Origin: Clostridia bacterium
GTDB taxonomy: Bacteria; Bacillota; Clostridia; Oscillospirales; Acutalibacteraceae
Length of the DNA: 64,000 nt
Direction: 5' to 3'
Assembly: GCA_017430535.1 (NCBI GenBank)
Contig: JAFRMR010000026.1
Coordinates: forward strand, 124,001-188,000
Shown piece after piece: positions 1 through 6,883 of this stretch. Numbering within the stretch: position 1 is the first letter of the stretch; every line of letters starts with the position of its first letter. A program made the translations under genes and the position numbers. Below the pieces are notes generated by a model, which was not told the DNA's origin, made no database searches, and was given only the letters and a program-made list of their open reading frames with translations.

Positions 1-294
1 TATTACAAAGACGATAAATTTATTAAACGTAAAGGGCTAGGTCGTATTGAATGTACAGACTTAAATGGAAATAGTTTATGGGCCAAGACAAAAGAATTGT
101 GGCTAGATTTGTATAAAAATAAGCGCGAGGTTCCTGGTCTATCAGTAATGCACAAGGTAACTTGGAAAGATGAGTGGCTTGCGGAAGCATATATGGAAAC
201 TGATTATAGTACTATTAATCAATTAGATTTTCAAAATGTATTAAATGACTATTTATCATATTTAGTTAAAGAAGGTGAAGTATTTGAATCTTGA
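1..294 (+). CDS. C-terminal part of a restriction-modification DNA methyltransferase subunit (cut by window start)
   Basis: The frame is open from base 1 to the TGA at 292-294, so only the last 97 residues are present and no start is visible. The stretch containing KDEWLAEAYMETDYS followed by a DF...Y pattern resembles the C-terminal end of N6-adenine methylase/nuclease subunits that precede BcgI-like or type I-like specificity genes. The call rests mainly on context: the specificity subunit starts inside its last codons. The catalytic NPPY-type motif lies outside the window. Codon use is clearly more AT-rich than in the genes after 1.7 kb, which suggests acquisition by transfer. Family recognition is moderate. 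Confidence 0.6.
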   Translation, partial: YYKDDKFIKRKGLGRIECTDLNGNSLWAKTKELWLDLYKNKREVPGLSVMHKVTWKDEWLAEAYMETDYSTINQLDFQNVLNDYLSYLVKEGEVFES

Positions 295-1387
295 AGTTGT
301 CAATTGGAAAACCTTTAGATATGATGAAATATTTATTATTAGAAAAGGATTCTATAATAAAAAACCTGAGGCATCTGGAATTGGCACTATACCTTTTTTA
401 GGAGCTACTGACAAGAATAACGGTGTGACAGGATATTACACTTTGGACGAAATTGATTCAGCCTCAAAAACAGGAGATCCACCCAACGCTCCACTAGAAC
501 AAAAAATATTTCCTGGGCACGCAGTGTGCGTTACTAATAACGGTTCGGTCGGTTATGCGTACTATCAAGAGAACGAATTCACTTGCAGTCACGATGTTAA
601 TCCGTTGTACTTGTTAAAAGGAGAGTTTAATTATTATACTGGTCTATTTTTTGCCTCCGTAATAATGTTTGATAGATATCGATGGGGATATGGTAGGAAA
701 TGGCGACCTAGTAGAATGAAATATTCTAAAATCAAACTGCCTGCCAATTCAAATGGAGATCCAGATTTGGATTTTATGGAAAAATATATAAAATCATTAC
801 ATCACAAACGCATATCTACAAATATAATAAAAACAGAAATTAATATTGATACTGTAGACTGGAAGCCATTTTTATTGCATAAACTTTTTATTGCCAATAT
901 GGGTAATGGAATTGATGCAATTGCTACAACTGAAGATGAGCCAGAATTCAACTATGTTTCCAGAAACAGCAATGGCAACGGAGTTGTTGGATTTGTTGAT
1001 AGAATTCCCGGCGAAAATCCTTTTCCTGCCGGTGCAATGTCCTTAGCTTTAGGAGGAAGCTATCTTGGTTCTTGTTTTATTCAAAACAAATCTTTTTATA
1101 CAGCACAAAATGTAGCCGTATTGCAAGAAAAGCTACCATTGTCAAATCACACGAAACTATTCATTTCTGCATTGATTCGAAACGAATGCAAAATAAAATA
1201 TCAGGCTTTTGGTCGAGAGCTTAATGCTCACTTTAGAAAGGATTTCACAATTAAGCTTCCAGTCAAAAAAGACGAAAATGGTTATGTAATAGATGAAACA
1301 AAAGAGTTTTCAGATGAAGGATACATTCCAGATTGGGAGTGGATGGATAACTATATGAAATCATTACCTTATGGAGATAGAATATAG
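284..1387 (+). CDS. Restriction-modification specificity subunit (BcgI/type I S-like)
   Basis: About 367 residues. It chooses the DNA target of the methylase/nuclease complex. The protein is a tandem duplication, as expected for S subunits: each half opens with a W-K-x-F motif (NWKTFRYDEIF near the N-terminus, DWKPFLLHKLF near residue 190) and closes with a D-x-x-(F/W)M-x-x-Y-(I/M)KSL motif (DFMEKYIKSL, EWMDNYMKSLPYGDRI). Two target-recognition domains lie between these. I place the start at TTG 284 because GAAGGTG at 271-277 sits six bases upstream; a GTG at 275 is also in frame but lacks a site. It overlaps the methylase end by 11 bases, which indicates translational coupling. The AT-rich composition matches gene 1 and not the genes beyond 1.7 kb. 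Confidence 0.85.
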   Translation: MNLEVVNWKTFRYDEIFIIRKGFYNKKPEASGIGTIPFLGATDKNNGVTGYYTLDEIDSASKTGDPPNAPLEQKIFPGHAVCVTNNGSVGYAYYQENEFTCSHDVNPLYLLKGEFNYYTGLFFASVIMFDRYRWGYGRKWRPSRMKYSKIKLPANSNGDPDLDFMEKYIKSLHHKRISTNIIKTEINIDTVDWKPFLLHKLFIANMGNGIDAIATTEDEPEFNYVSRNSNGNGVVGFVDRIPGENPFPAGAMSLALGGSYLGSCFIQNKSFYTAQNVAVLQEKLPLSNHTKLFISALIRNECKIKYQAFGRELNAHFRKDFTIKLPVKKDENGYVIDETKEFSDEGYIPDWEWMDNYMKSLPYGDRI

Positions 1388-1591
1388 TCAGATCGCGCTT
1401 AACTGTTGGAAAACCACCTCGAGAATTTGAACACAACGTTCCACGTTTTATCAGAGTTTCCATTAGACAATAGCAGATTCATTGTATCATATTATTAGAC
1501 AACAGTCTTTATTATAACGATATTTGCAATTTGTCGACCAAATCATTTTATTTGCCCACTTACTGGTAGTTGATAAAACCGACTATCAGTA

Positions 1592-1622
1592 GGTGGTCAC
1601 ATTTTTTCAAGGTGGTCACATT
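1592..1622. repeat. Direct repeat GGTGGTCACATT x2, possible insertion-sequence end
   Basis: The 12-mer GGTGGTCACATT occurs at 1592-1603 and 1611-1622, a period of 19 bases. Just before it, TACTGGTAG (1561-1569) and CTATCAGTA (1583-1591) form an imperfect inverted repeat. Spaced short repeats near a terminus are typical of IS21-family ends, but no transposase gene is present. Bases 1388-1591 otherwise hold no gene that I can support. The region marks the boundary between the AT-rich restriction locus and the chromosomal-type sequence to its right. Confidence 0.4.
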
Positions 1623-1654
1623 GTATCATTTTTAGGATTCTCAGACATAAAAGC

Positions 1655-1682
1655 AAAACGCCTGTCAAAAGACAGGCGTTTT
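1655..1682 (-). terminator. Rho-independent terminator of the deacetylase operon
   Basis: A 12-bp perfect stem (AAAACGCCTGTC / GACAGGCGTTTT) with an AAAA loop. It lies 20 bases beyond the stop codon of the minus-strand deacetylase gene. The A/T flanks allow it to work in both directions, so it could also stop read-through from the restriction locus. Confidence 0.85.
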
Positions 1683-1701
1683 GTGATTTTTCAGTGTTTT
1701 T

Positions 1702-2397
1702 TCAGAGCAGTACTTCTCTGTTTGTTCCGTAGAAAATATCGTTTTTTCCGCTCATCATTCTGCAGAATTCCTCAAATCTGCCCCAGCTGTTGTTAAGATC
1801 AAACTCATAGGAGTGGCCCCACACATAAAACAGCTTCGGGGTATCGGGTTCAAGCTCAATAAATTCTTTTCCCAATTCAAACATTCTGTCAAATTCAAGG
1901 TGATGATATACTGTGGGCCTGAACTCAAAAAGGTTATCCTGCAAGTCAAAGGAGCCGCTGCTCTCAAAGGTGCGGCAGTATTTTATGCCGGTGTTTTTTC
2001 TTATGGTTTCCGAAACTCTCCGGTCATAGTTTTTGCCACCGCCGGGGTAGGCAAAGCCCGTAACCTCATACCCCGCAAGTTCCGAAAGCCGCAGTCTGTC
2101 CTGCTCAACCTGCTCTGTTATTTCCTCTTCGCTGAGCTTAGGAAGGGAGGGGTGGGTCAGGGTGTGGGAGGCGATTTCGTGGCCCTCATAAATGGCCCTG
2201 ACTTCCGAGCTCTGAGGCTTGCAGTGGGCAACGGTTATTCCGCCGATTACAAGCAGATTCGCAGTGCCCAGCAGACCCGAATTCAGGTTGAATGTGCATT
2301 TAAGGCCGTATTTGTTCAGTATTTCAATCAGCCGTTTATCCTGTGTAACGCCGTCATCGTAGCTGAATGTCAGCGCTTTCATTTTTCCGCCGAACAC
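1702..2397 (-). CDS. Polysaccharide deacetylase (NodB-fold) family protein
   Basis: About 231 residues with no signal peptide. The NodB carbohydrate esterase 4 motifs are visible in order: FSYDDG (catalytic base Asp and metal Asp), SHTLTHP (the two metal His), FAYPGG, and a C-terminal YVWGHSYEF block. The family removes acetyl groups from N-acetylated sugars using a divalent metal. The start is GTG 2397, which follows GGAGGTG by five bases; a longer open frame upstream has no ribosome site. It is the last gene of a five-gene minus-strand operon, 16 bases after the small secreted protein. Substrate unknown; the lack of a signal peptide argues against direct action on the cell wall. Confidence 0.85.
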   Translation of the reverse strand: MFGGKMKALTFSYDDGVTQDKRLIEILNKYGLKCTFNLNSGLLGTANLLVIGGITVAHCKPQSSEVRAIYEGHEIASHTLTHPSLPKLSEEEITEQVEQDRLRLSELAGYEVTGFAYPGGGKNYDRRVSETIRKNTGIKYCRTFESSGSFDLQDNLFEFRPTVYHHLEFDRMFELGKEFIELEPDTPKLFYVWGHSYEFDLNNSWGRFEEFCRMMSGKNDIFYGTNREVLL

Positions 2398-2413
2398 GGT
2401 ATCACCTCCGCAC

Positions 2414-2932
2414 TTATGCTTTATTTGAAAACCACCGGGCAATAACTGCCGGAATCTGAGATAAGGCCGCCCATATTACAGCCCCGGGAACAACCGTATC
2501 AAGGTAAAGGGATGAGAACAGCCGGCGGAGTTTTACAAATACATTCACATTTTCCGTTTCAACTTTTATGGGCCCGCTTTCGGTTTTACAGGATTCATCC
2601 TTGAGATTGTAGGCAACAACCTTGTATTCGCCGGAGGGGGAGGATATGGTAACATAGGGCTCCTCATCCGTAAAGGTTTTTACAAGCTCGTTTCCGCGGT
2701 AAAGCTTGTAGCCCACCGGGTCTCCGTTGGGTATGGAGGCGAAGGCCAGCACATATTTATCATCAAGGCTGTCTTCCCCCGCGTAAGCGATGGTAAGTTC
2801 TTCCCGCACATTGTCAAATACCGGGATTTTATCCTCTGCATTTTCCGCCGCTGCACAAAAACCGGGCAGGGCACAGCAGAGCATAAGAACTATGCAAAAA
2901 ATCGGGCATATAAAAGCTTTTGCTGTTTTCAT
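2414..2932 (-). CDS. Small secreted/membrane-associated protein, unknown function
   Basis: About 172 residues. An N-terminal signal peptide (basic MKTAK then a hydrophobic core ending near the cleavage-like GFCAAA) is followed by a short beta-rich domain with a YKLYRGNELVKTF segment that resembles a fibronectin III-like sandwich. The C-terminus, from residue about 135, is a hydrophobic/amphipathic helix ending in IARWFSNKA. The start at ATG 2932 is chosen because GAGGTG lies six bases upstream; the alternative GTG is part of that site. It begins 14 bases after the ADP-ribosylglycohydrolase stop and is probably co-transcribed. I do not recognise a family. Confidence 0.7.
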   Translation of the reverse strand: MKTAKAFICPIFCIVLMLCCALPGFCAAAENAEDKIPVFDNVREELTIAYAGEDSLDDKYVLAFASIPNGDPVGYKLYRGNELVKTFTDEEPYVTISSPSGEYKVVAYNLKDESCKTESGPIKVETENVNVFVKLRRLFSSLYLDTVVPGAVIWAALSQIPAVIARWFSNKA

Positions 2933-2946
2933 CTTTAACACCTCAG

Positions 2947-3924
2947 TCAGCTTAATGTTTCATCCGCTTCATCGCAAAGCTTCTCAATCATATTCCGTTT
3001 CTGAATTGTCTCAATCCAGTCTGCGGGTATACTATCAAAGCCGTAGTAAAGCCCTGCAAGGCCGCCGCAGACTGCGCCCACGCTGTCTGTGTCATCCCCC
3101 AGGTTCACTGCCGTGAGCAGCGCGTCACGGAAACTCCCGGTATTAAGCAGTGACCATATTGCGGCTTCAATGGTATCTACCACATAGCCGCTGCTTCTTA
3201 TTTTGTCTGCGGTAACCGCGGAAAAGTCACCGGGGCTCCTTAGCCGGCTGTAATATGCAAGCTCTTCGGAGGATTCGCCGGCATTTTCATAATACTCAAA
3301 TCCGCTCTCAAGGCCGAGACTGATACGGGAGGCAAGAGAACCATTGCCGCTTATTATACTGTGAGCAATAAAGAAATACAGGCCGCAGGCAATCTTAGCC
3401 CTTATGTGGTTATGGGTTAAGCCGGATACGGCGTGGATTAGCCCGATTGCCTCATCTGCTGTTATTTCGCCGCGGCTTAATGCCTTGCTGCAGTAAATGC
3501 AGGCGGGCATAATCCGCATCAGGGAGCCGTTTCCGTTATCCCGTGGTGAGGTTCCGCCGCAGCTTTCTGTATTTCCGTTTGCAATAAACCGCTCAATGGA
3601 TTCATAAGTTCCTCTGCCTATGTCAAAAGACTTGCCGAAGGGAGTATATTCCCCGTCTCTGAGCCAGCGGGCAAATCTTTCCATAATATCCCGGGGGATA
3701 ATCTTTTTATTTTCAATTATGCTGCAAAGGGCGGCTATAGTAAGGCTGCTGTCATCGGTCCAGGAGCCGGCAGGCAGGTTGAATGTGCCGTAGCCCCTCA
3801 TACCCGTTACCGGATTTTCAGCAACCTCTTCTCTGCTTAAAAACTGCACCGGGCAGCCCAGGGCATCGCCGGTTATAACCCCGGTTATTCCGTTTTTCCA
3901 GACCACGGTTTTACCTTCTTTCAT
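2947..3924 (-). CDS. ADP-ribosylglycohydrolase (DraG/ARH family)
   Basis: 325 residues, a normal length for the family. These enzymes hydrolyse ADP-ribose from arginine or other acceptors with two Mg2+ ions. The metal and ribose motifs are present: GDALGCPVQF near residue 19, WTDDSSLTIAA near 55, DNGNGSLMR near 128, and the C-terminal GDDTDSVGAVCGGLAG near 275. All expected acidic ligands are retained, so it should be active. Its ATG overlaps the vWA stop in an ATGA arrangement (3921-3924), which implies coupled translation. With the macro-domain gene upstream it forms an ADP-ribose-processing pair. Substrate specificity (protein, DNA or small molecule) cannot be read from the sequence. Confidence 0.92.
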   Translation of the reverse strand: MKEGKTVVWKNGITGVITGDALGCPVQFLSREEVAENPVTGMRGYGTFNLPAGSWTDDSSLTIAALCSIIENKKIIPRDIMERFARWLRDGEYTPFGKSFDIGRGTYESIERFIANGNTESCGGTSPRDNGNGSLMRIMPACIYCSKALSRGEITADEAIGLIHAVSGLTHNHIRAKIACGLYFFIAHSIISGNGSLASRISLGLESGFEYYENAGESSEELAYYSRLRSPGDFSAVTADKIRSSGYVVDTIEAAIWSLLNTGSFRDALLTAVNLGDDTDSVGAVCGGLAGLYYGFDSIPADWIETIQKRNMIEKLCDEADETLS

Positions 3925-4592
3925 TTGTTTTTCTTACTGAAATAGGCTTCGATTGGTTTAAGCAGTTTGCCGCTTTCAAGCATATAATCCATTTCTTCCG
4001 CATCCTCGGAGCGCCTTGCACAGCAGGCTATATCGGCCATTACTGCAAAATTTAGGGCTGTGCCTTCTCTGTCCTGCTCATATCTTACCGCTCTTGTGGG
4101 GCGTATGCCTATGCGCCCTGCCTCGTGAACAGCATCAATATTTGCGCCCATAAAGATAAACTCCCAGCCGTAGCGCTCCTGCTGATGTTCTGTCAGTTTT
4201 TTGATTCTCTCATAAGTGTAGCGGCGGCTGGCGTTTTCCATACCGTCTGTTGTTATGAAGAAGATGGTTTTTTCCGGCACATCTTCATCCCGGGCGTATT
4301 TGTGAACATTGCCTATGTGCTTTATTGCATCGCCCATAGCATCCAGCAGGGCGGTGCAGCCCCTTACATAATACTGCCTGTCGGTCATAGGCTCAACCTT
4401 GCCGATTTCAACACGGTCGTAAATAACCTCGCTTCTGTCATCAAAAAGCACTACGGAAACCAGGGCCTCGCCCTCCTCCTTCTTCTGCCTTTCAATCATG
4501 CTGTTGAAACCGCCTATGGTGTCTTCCTCCAGGCCGGACATGGATCTGCTTCTGTCAAGAATAATTACGATTTCGGTTAATCCTTTTTTCAT
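3921..4592 (-). CDS. von Willebrand factor A (vWA) domain protein
   Basis: 223 residues, essentially one cytoplasmic vWA domain. The metal-ion-dependent adhesion site is intact: D-x-S-x-S in ILDRSRSMSG near residue 13, the Thr in GCTALLDA near 78, and the Asp in TTDGMEN near 113. Such domains bind partners through a Mg2+ ion. There is no signal peptide or membrane segment. GGAGGT precedes the ATG. It sits between macro-domain and ADP-ribosylglycohydrolase genes, overlapping the latter by four bases, so it may scaffold or sense in an ADP-ribosylation process; this role is inference from neighbours only. Confidence 0.88.
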   Translation of the reverse strand: MKKGLTEIVIILDRSRSMSGLEEDTIGGFNSMIERQKKEEGEALVSVVLFDDRSEVIYDRVEIGKVEPMTDRQYYVRGCTALLDAMGDAIKHIGNVHKYARDEDVPEKTIFFITTDGMENASRRYTYERIKKLTEHQQERYGWEFIFMGANIDAVHEAGRIGIRPTRAVRYEQDREGTALNFAVMADIACCARRSEDAEEMDYMLESGKLLKPIEAYFSKKNK

Positions 4593-4669
4593 CGGTGTGA
4601 CCTCCTTGTGTTTAGTGCCACAAGAATATCACATGCCTGCGGCTGTATGGTCGCTTTCAAAGCGACATT

Positions 4670-5767
4670 TCAGCTCAGGGTATCATGGCAGTATTCAAAA
4701 AGAATGGTGTTTACTTCGATAACATTATATTTACCCTGCTCAACGCAGTATCTTATGATAAGGTCAAATCTGCTCCCCTGTGAAAGAGTGTACCCGGCGC
4801 TTTTCAGCAGATCAAGGGTTTCGTCAAGGTTCAGCTCCAGAGCCAGGGCAAGGGCAATTATTGTTTTCCTTTTCGGGGTATAATCCGGGGTACATTTTAT
4901 TTTTGAGAAGAGTTTTCTGTCAAGGTTTGCTTTTTTGTAAACCTGGGGATCCGTAAACCCTTTCTTATCAATAAGGTGCAAAAGATGCTCGGCGAATCCC
5001 GGTGAGGGCTCTTTGAGGTATTCTTCAATATCGGCCGCCGGCTTTCCCGCAGCGGTTTTTGCTGCATCAGGCATAATGCTGAATGACAGCAGAGGCTCAT
5101 GCTCTTCATCCGCCGTATTTGCGGGAATACTTGCCGAAGGCATTATATCATAAAGCACTCCGTCCCTTCTCCTGCGATTGCGGAAGGGGGAGTTTATGCT
5201 CTTTTTCTCAGCGGCATAATCATCATCTATAAACTGGGGCACCGAAAGATTATTGGCAAGGTAAGAGTCAATGCTTTTTGTCAGCTCTTCCGAAAGTTTA
5301 AATGCGGTTCTGTCAAAAACCACAAGTGTAATAGCCATTTCGTTATCCTTAAGGAAATCCGAAATGGTATCCACGGCGATTTTAAGGGCCTTATCCTTTG
5401 GAAAACCGTAGGTTCCCGTTGAAATAAGAGGGAAAGCAATGCTCTCACACTTAAGAGAGGCGGCCTTTACAAGAGAGTTGCGGTAACAGTTTTCAAGCAC
5501 TTCAAACTCACCGCTGTTGCCGCCTTCCCATACGGGGCCCACGGTGTGAATAATGTATTTTGCGTCAAGGTTAAAAGCGGGTGTGGCTTCTGCCTGCCCC
5601 GGGGCTATATCGCCTATTTTACGGCGCTCGGCCAGAAGAAGGTCCGGGCCTGCCGCAGTATAAACGGCATAGTCCGTGCCGTTTGCATAAACGGGCTTCG
5701 GGTTAGCGGTGTTGACTATTGCATCGGCTTTAACTTTTGTAATATCGTTTCTTATGATGTTAAGCAT
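4670..5767 (-). CDS. Macro-domain protein with a C-terminal helical domain
   Basis: 365 residues. Residues 1-175 form a macro domain: NDITKVKADAIVNTANP, an ADP-ribose-binding HTVGPVW, and the phosphate loop LISTGTYGFP. The macro family binds or hydrolyses ADP-ribose derivatives. Residues 175-265 are a linker rich in charged residues. Residues 270-365 are a helical domain containing LFSKIKCTPDYTPKRKTI and LDETLDLLKSAGYTLS, a pattern like the helix-turn-helix-like tail often appended to clostridial macro proteins. It is the first gene of the operon and has its own promoter. The usual glycine-rich GGGGV stretch after the Asn motif is replaced by an ANGTD segment, so binding details may differ. 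Confidence 0.85.
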   Translation of the reverse strand: MLNIIRNDITKVKADAIVNTANPKPVYANGTDYAVYTAAGPDLLLAERRKIGDIAPGQAEATPAFNLDAKYIIHTVGPVWEGGNSGEFEVLENCYRNSLVKAASLKCESIAFPLISTGTYGFPKDKALKIAVDTISDFLKDNEMAITLVVFDRTAFKLSEELTKSIDSYLANNLSVPQFIDDDYAAEKKSINSPFRNRRRRDGVLYDIMPSASIPANTADEEHEPLLSFSIMPDAAKTAAGKPAADIEEYLKEPSPGFAEHLLHLIDKKGFTDPQVYKKANLDRKLFSKIKCTPDYTPKRKTIIALALALELNLDETLDLLKSAGYTLSQGSRFDLIIRYCVEQGKYNVIEVNTILFEYCHDTLS

Positions 5768-5805
5768 TTTATCCTCTCCGTACGGATTTTTGATATTTCC
5801 CTGAA

Positions 5806-5834
5806 ATTATATCACATTACCGCTGTTATAACAA
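5806..5834 (-). promoter_or_regulatory. Promoter of the macro/vWA/ADP-ribosylglycohydrolase operon
   Basis: Reading the minus strand: TTGTTA (5829-5834), a 17-base spacer, TATAAT (5806-5811), with an upstream TG making an extended -10. It is 39 bases before the macro gene start and is divergent from the metal exporter promoter. Confidence 0.65.
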
Positions 5835-5847
5835 TATCCCCGTTATC

Positions 5848-5876
5848 TTGACACAGCAGGTTTTTGATGATAAACT
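5848..5876 (+). promoter_or_regulatory. Promoter of the predicted metal exporter gene
   Basis: TTGACA (5848-5853), a 17-base spacer, TAAACT (5871-5876), ending 33 bases before the ATG at 5910. The minus-strand operon promoter lies back to back with it, so one regulator could affect both. Confidence 0.6.
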
Positions 5877-5909
5877 TAACACCCGCAATTTAAAGAAGGT
5901 AGGATTTTT

Positions 5910-6770
5910 ATGAAGGATGTAATTCTTGATACCGTGCTGGATACCCTCAAGCTTATACCTTTTCTGTTCGTAACATACCTTGTTATGGAATTTATAGAGC
6001 AGAAAGCATCTGAAAAGCTTGAAGAGAAAATCCGCAGATCCGGCAGGCTGGGTCCCGTGCTGGGCGGTATTCTGGGCATTGTGCCTCAGTGCGGTTTTTC
6101 CGCTTCGGCGGCAAGCCTTTACTCCGGCCGGCTTATTTCGGCGGGCACTCTTATCGCCGTTTTTCTTTCCACATCCGATGAAATGCTCCCCATTTTTATT
6201 TCGGAAAGAGTAAAAATTCCCGTAATGGTGGAAATACTGGCCATCAAAGCCGTGTCGGCAATGATAATCGGCCTCGGGGTTGATGTACTGCTCGGCATAC
6301 TGCATAAAGAAAAAAAGGATCTGGCAATTCATTCTATCTGTGAAAAAGACAACTGCCACTGTGAAGAGGGCAGCATATTCAAATCCGCCCTGCTCCACAG
6401 CGCCCGTATAGTTGCCTTTATATTTGTTATTTCTTTTGCTCTCAATACGGTTATTCACTTTGTGGGCGAAGATAATCTGGGCAGGCTGTTTCTGAATGTT
6501 CCCGTGCTCAGCTGCGCCGTATCCGCCCTTGTGGGGCTTATACCCAACTGCGCCGCCTCGGTGGTTATTACCGAGCTTTATCTTTCCGGGGTAATCAGCG
6601 CCGGGGCAATGATTGCAGGCCTGCTCACGGGCTGCGGCATCGGCATACTGGTACTCTTCCGCACCAACAGAGGCAACCTTAAGGAAAATGTCTCCATAGC
6701 GGCGGCAATGTACTTTTTCGGGGTTGTAATCGGCGGAATAATTGAGCTTATGGGTATCACAATCGGCTGA
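5910..6770 (+). CDS. Predicted heavy-metal/manganese-type exporter, 10-TM (ArsP_2-like)
   Basis: 286 residues made of about ten hydrophobic segments in two inverted halves. Each half carries the family signature: PQCGFSASAASLYSGRLISAG near residue 53 (first half, P-x-C) and IPNCAASVVITELYLSG near residue 213 (second half, P-N-C-A). A His/Cys-rich cytoplasmic loop (CEKDNCHCEE near 143) separates the halves and may bind metal. These proteins are annotated as putative 10-TM heavy-metal exporters or manganese transporters; the ion is not proven. AAGGTAGGA precedes the ATG. It is monocistronic and divergent from the macro-domain operon. Confidence 0.8.
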   Translation: MKDVILDTVLDTLKLIPFLFVTYLVMEFIEQKASEKLEEKIRRSGRLGPVLGGILGIVPQCGFSASAASLYSGRLISAGTLIAVFLSTSDEMLPIFISERVKIPVMVEILAIKAVSAMIIGLGVDVLLGILHKEKKDLAIHSICEKDNCHCEEGSIFKSALLHSARIVAFIFVISFALNTVIHFVGEDNLGRLFLNVPVLSCAVSALVGLIPNCAASVVITELYLSGVISAGAMIAGLLTGCGIGILVLFRTNRGNLKENVSIAAAMYFFGVVIGGIIELMGITIG

Positions 6771-6827
6771 AAAATGTATAAAATTTACAATTTGTTTCAA
6801 TTTTCTATTTATTTTTTTGAAATTATA

Positions 6828-6836
6828 TGATATAAT
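6828..6836 (+). promoter_or_regulatory. Extended -10 promoter of the secreted repeat protein
   Basis: TGATATAAT with consensus -10 TATAAT at 6831-6836 and the TG of an extended -10. No good -35 is seen 17 bases upstream. It lies 48 bases before the ATG at 6884. Confidence 0.55.
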
Positions 6837-6883
6837 GCTCCCAATAATGGGTAATTCTAATTAAAAAACGGAGGATTTACATT

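Noticed and set aside
5826..6800. Long open frame on the minus strand opposite the metal exporter
   Set aside because: It lacks a ribosome site and reads as a low-hydrophobicity, His/Gly/Asn-rich sequence, while the plus-strand frame has clear transmembrane motifs and a promoter.
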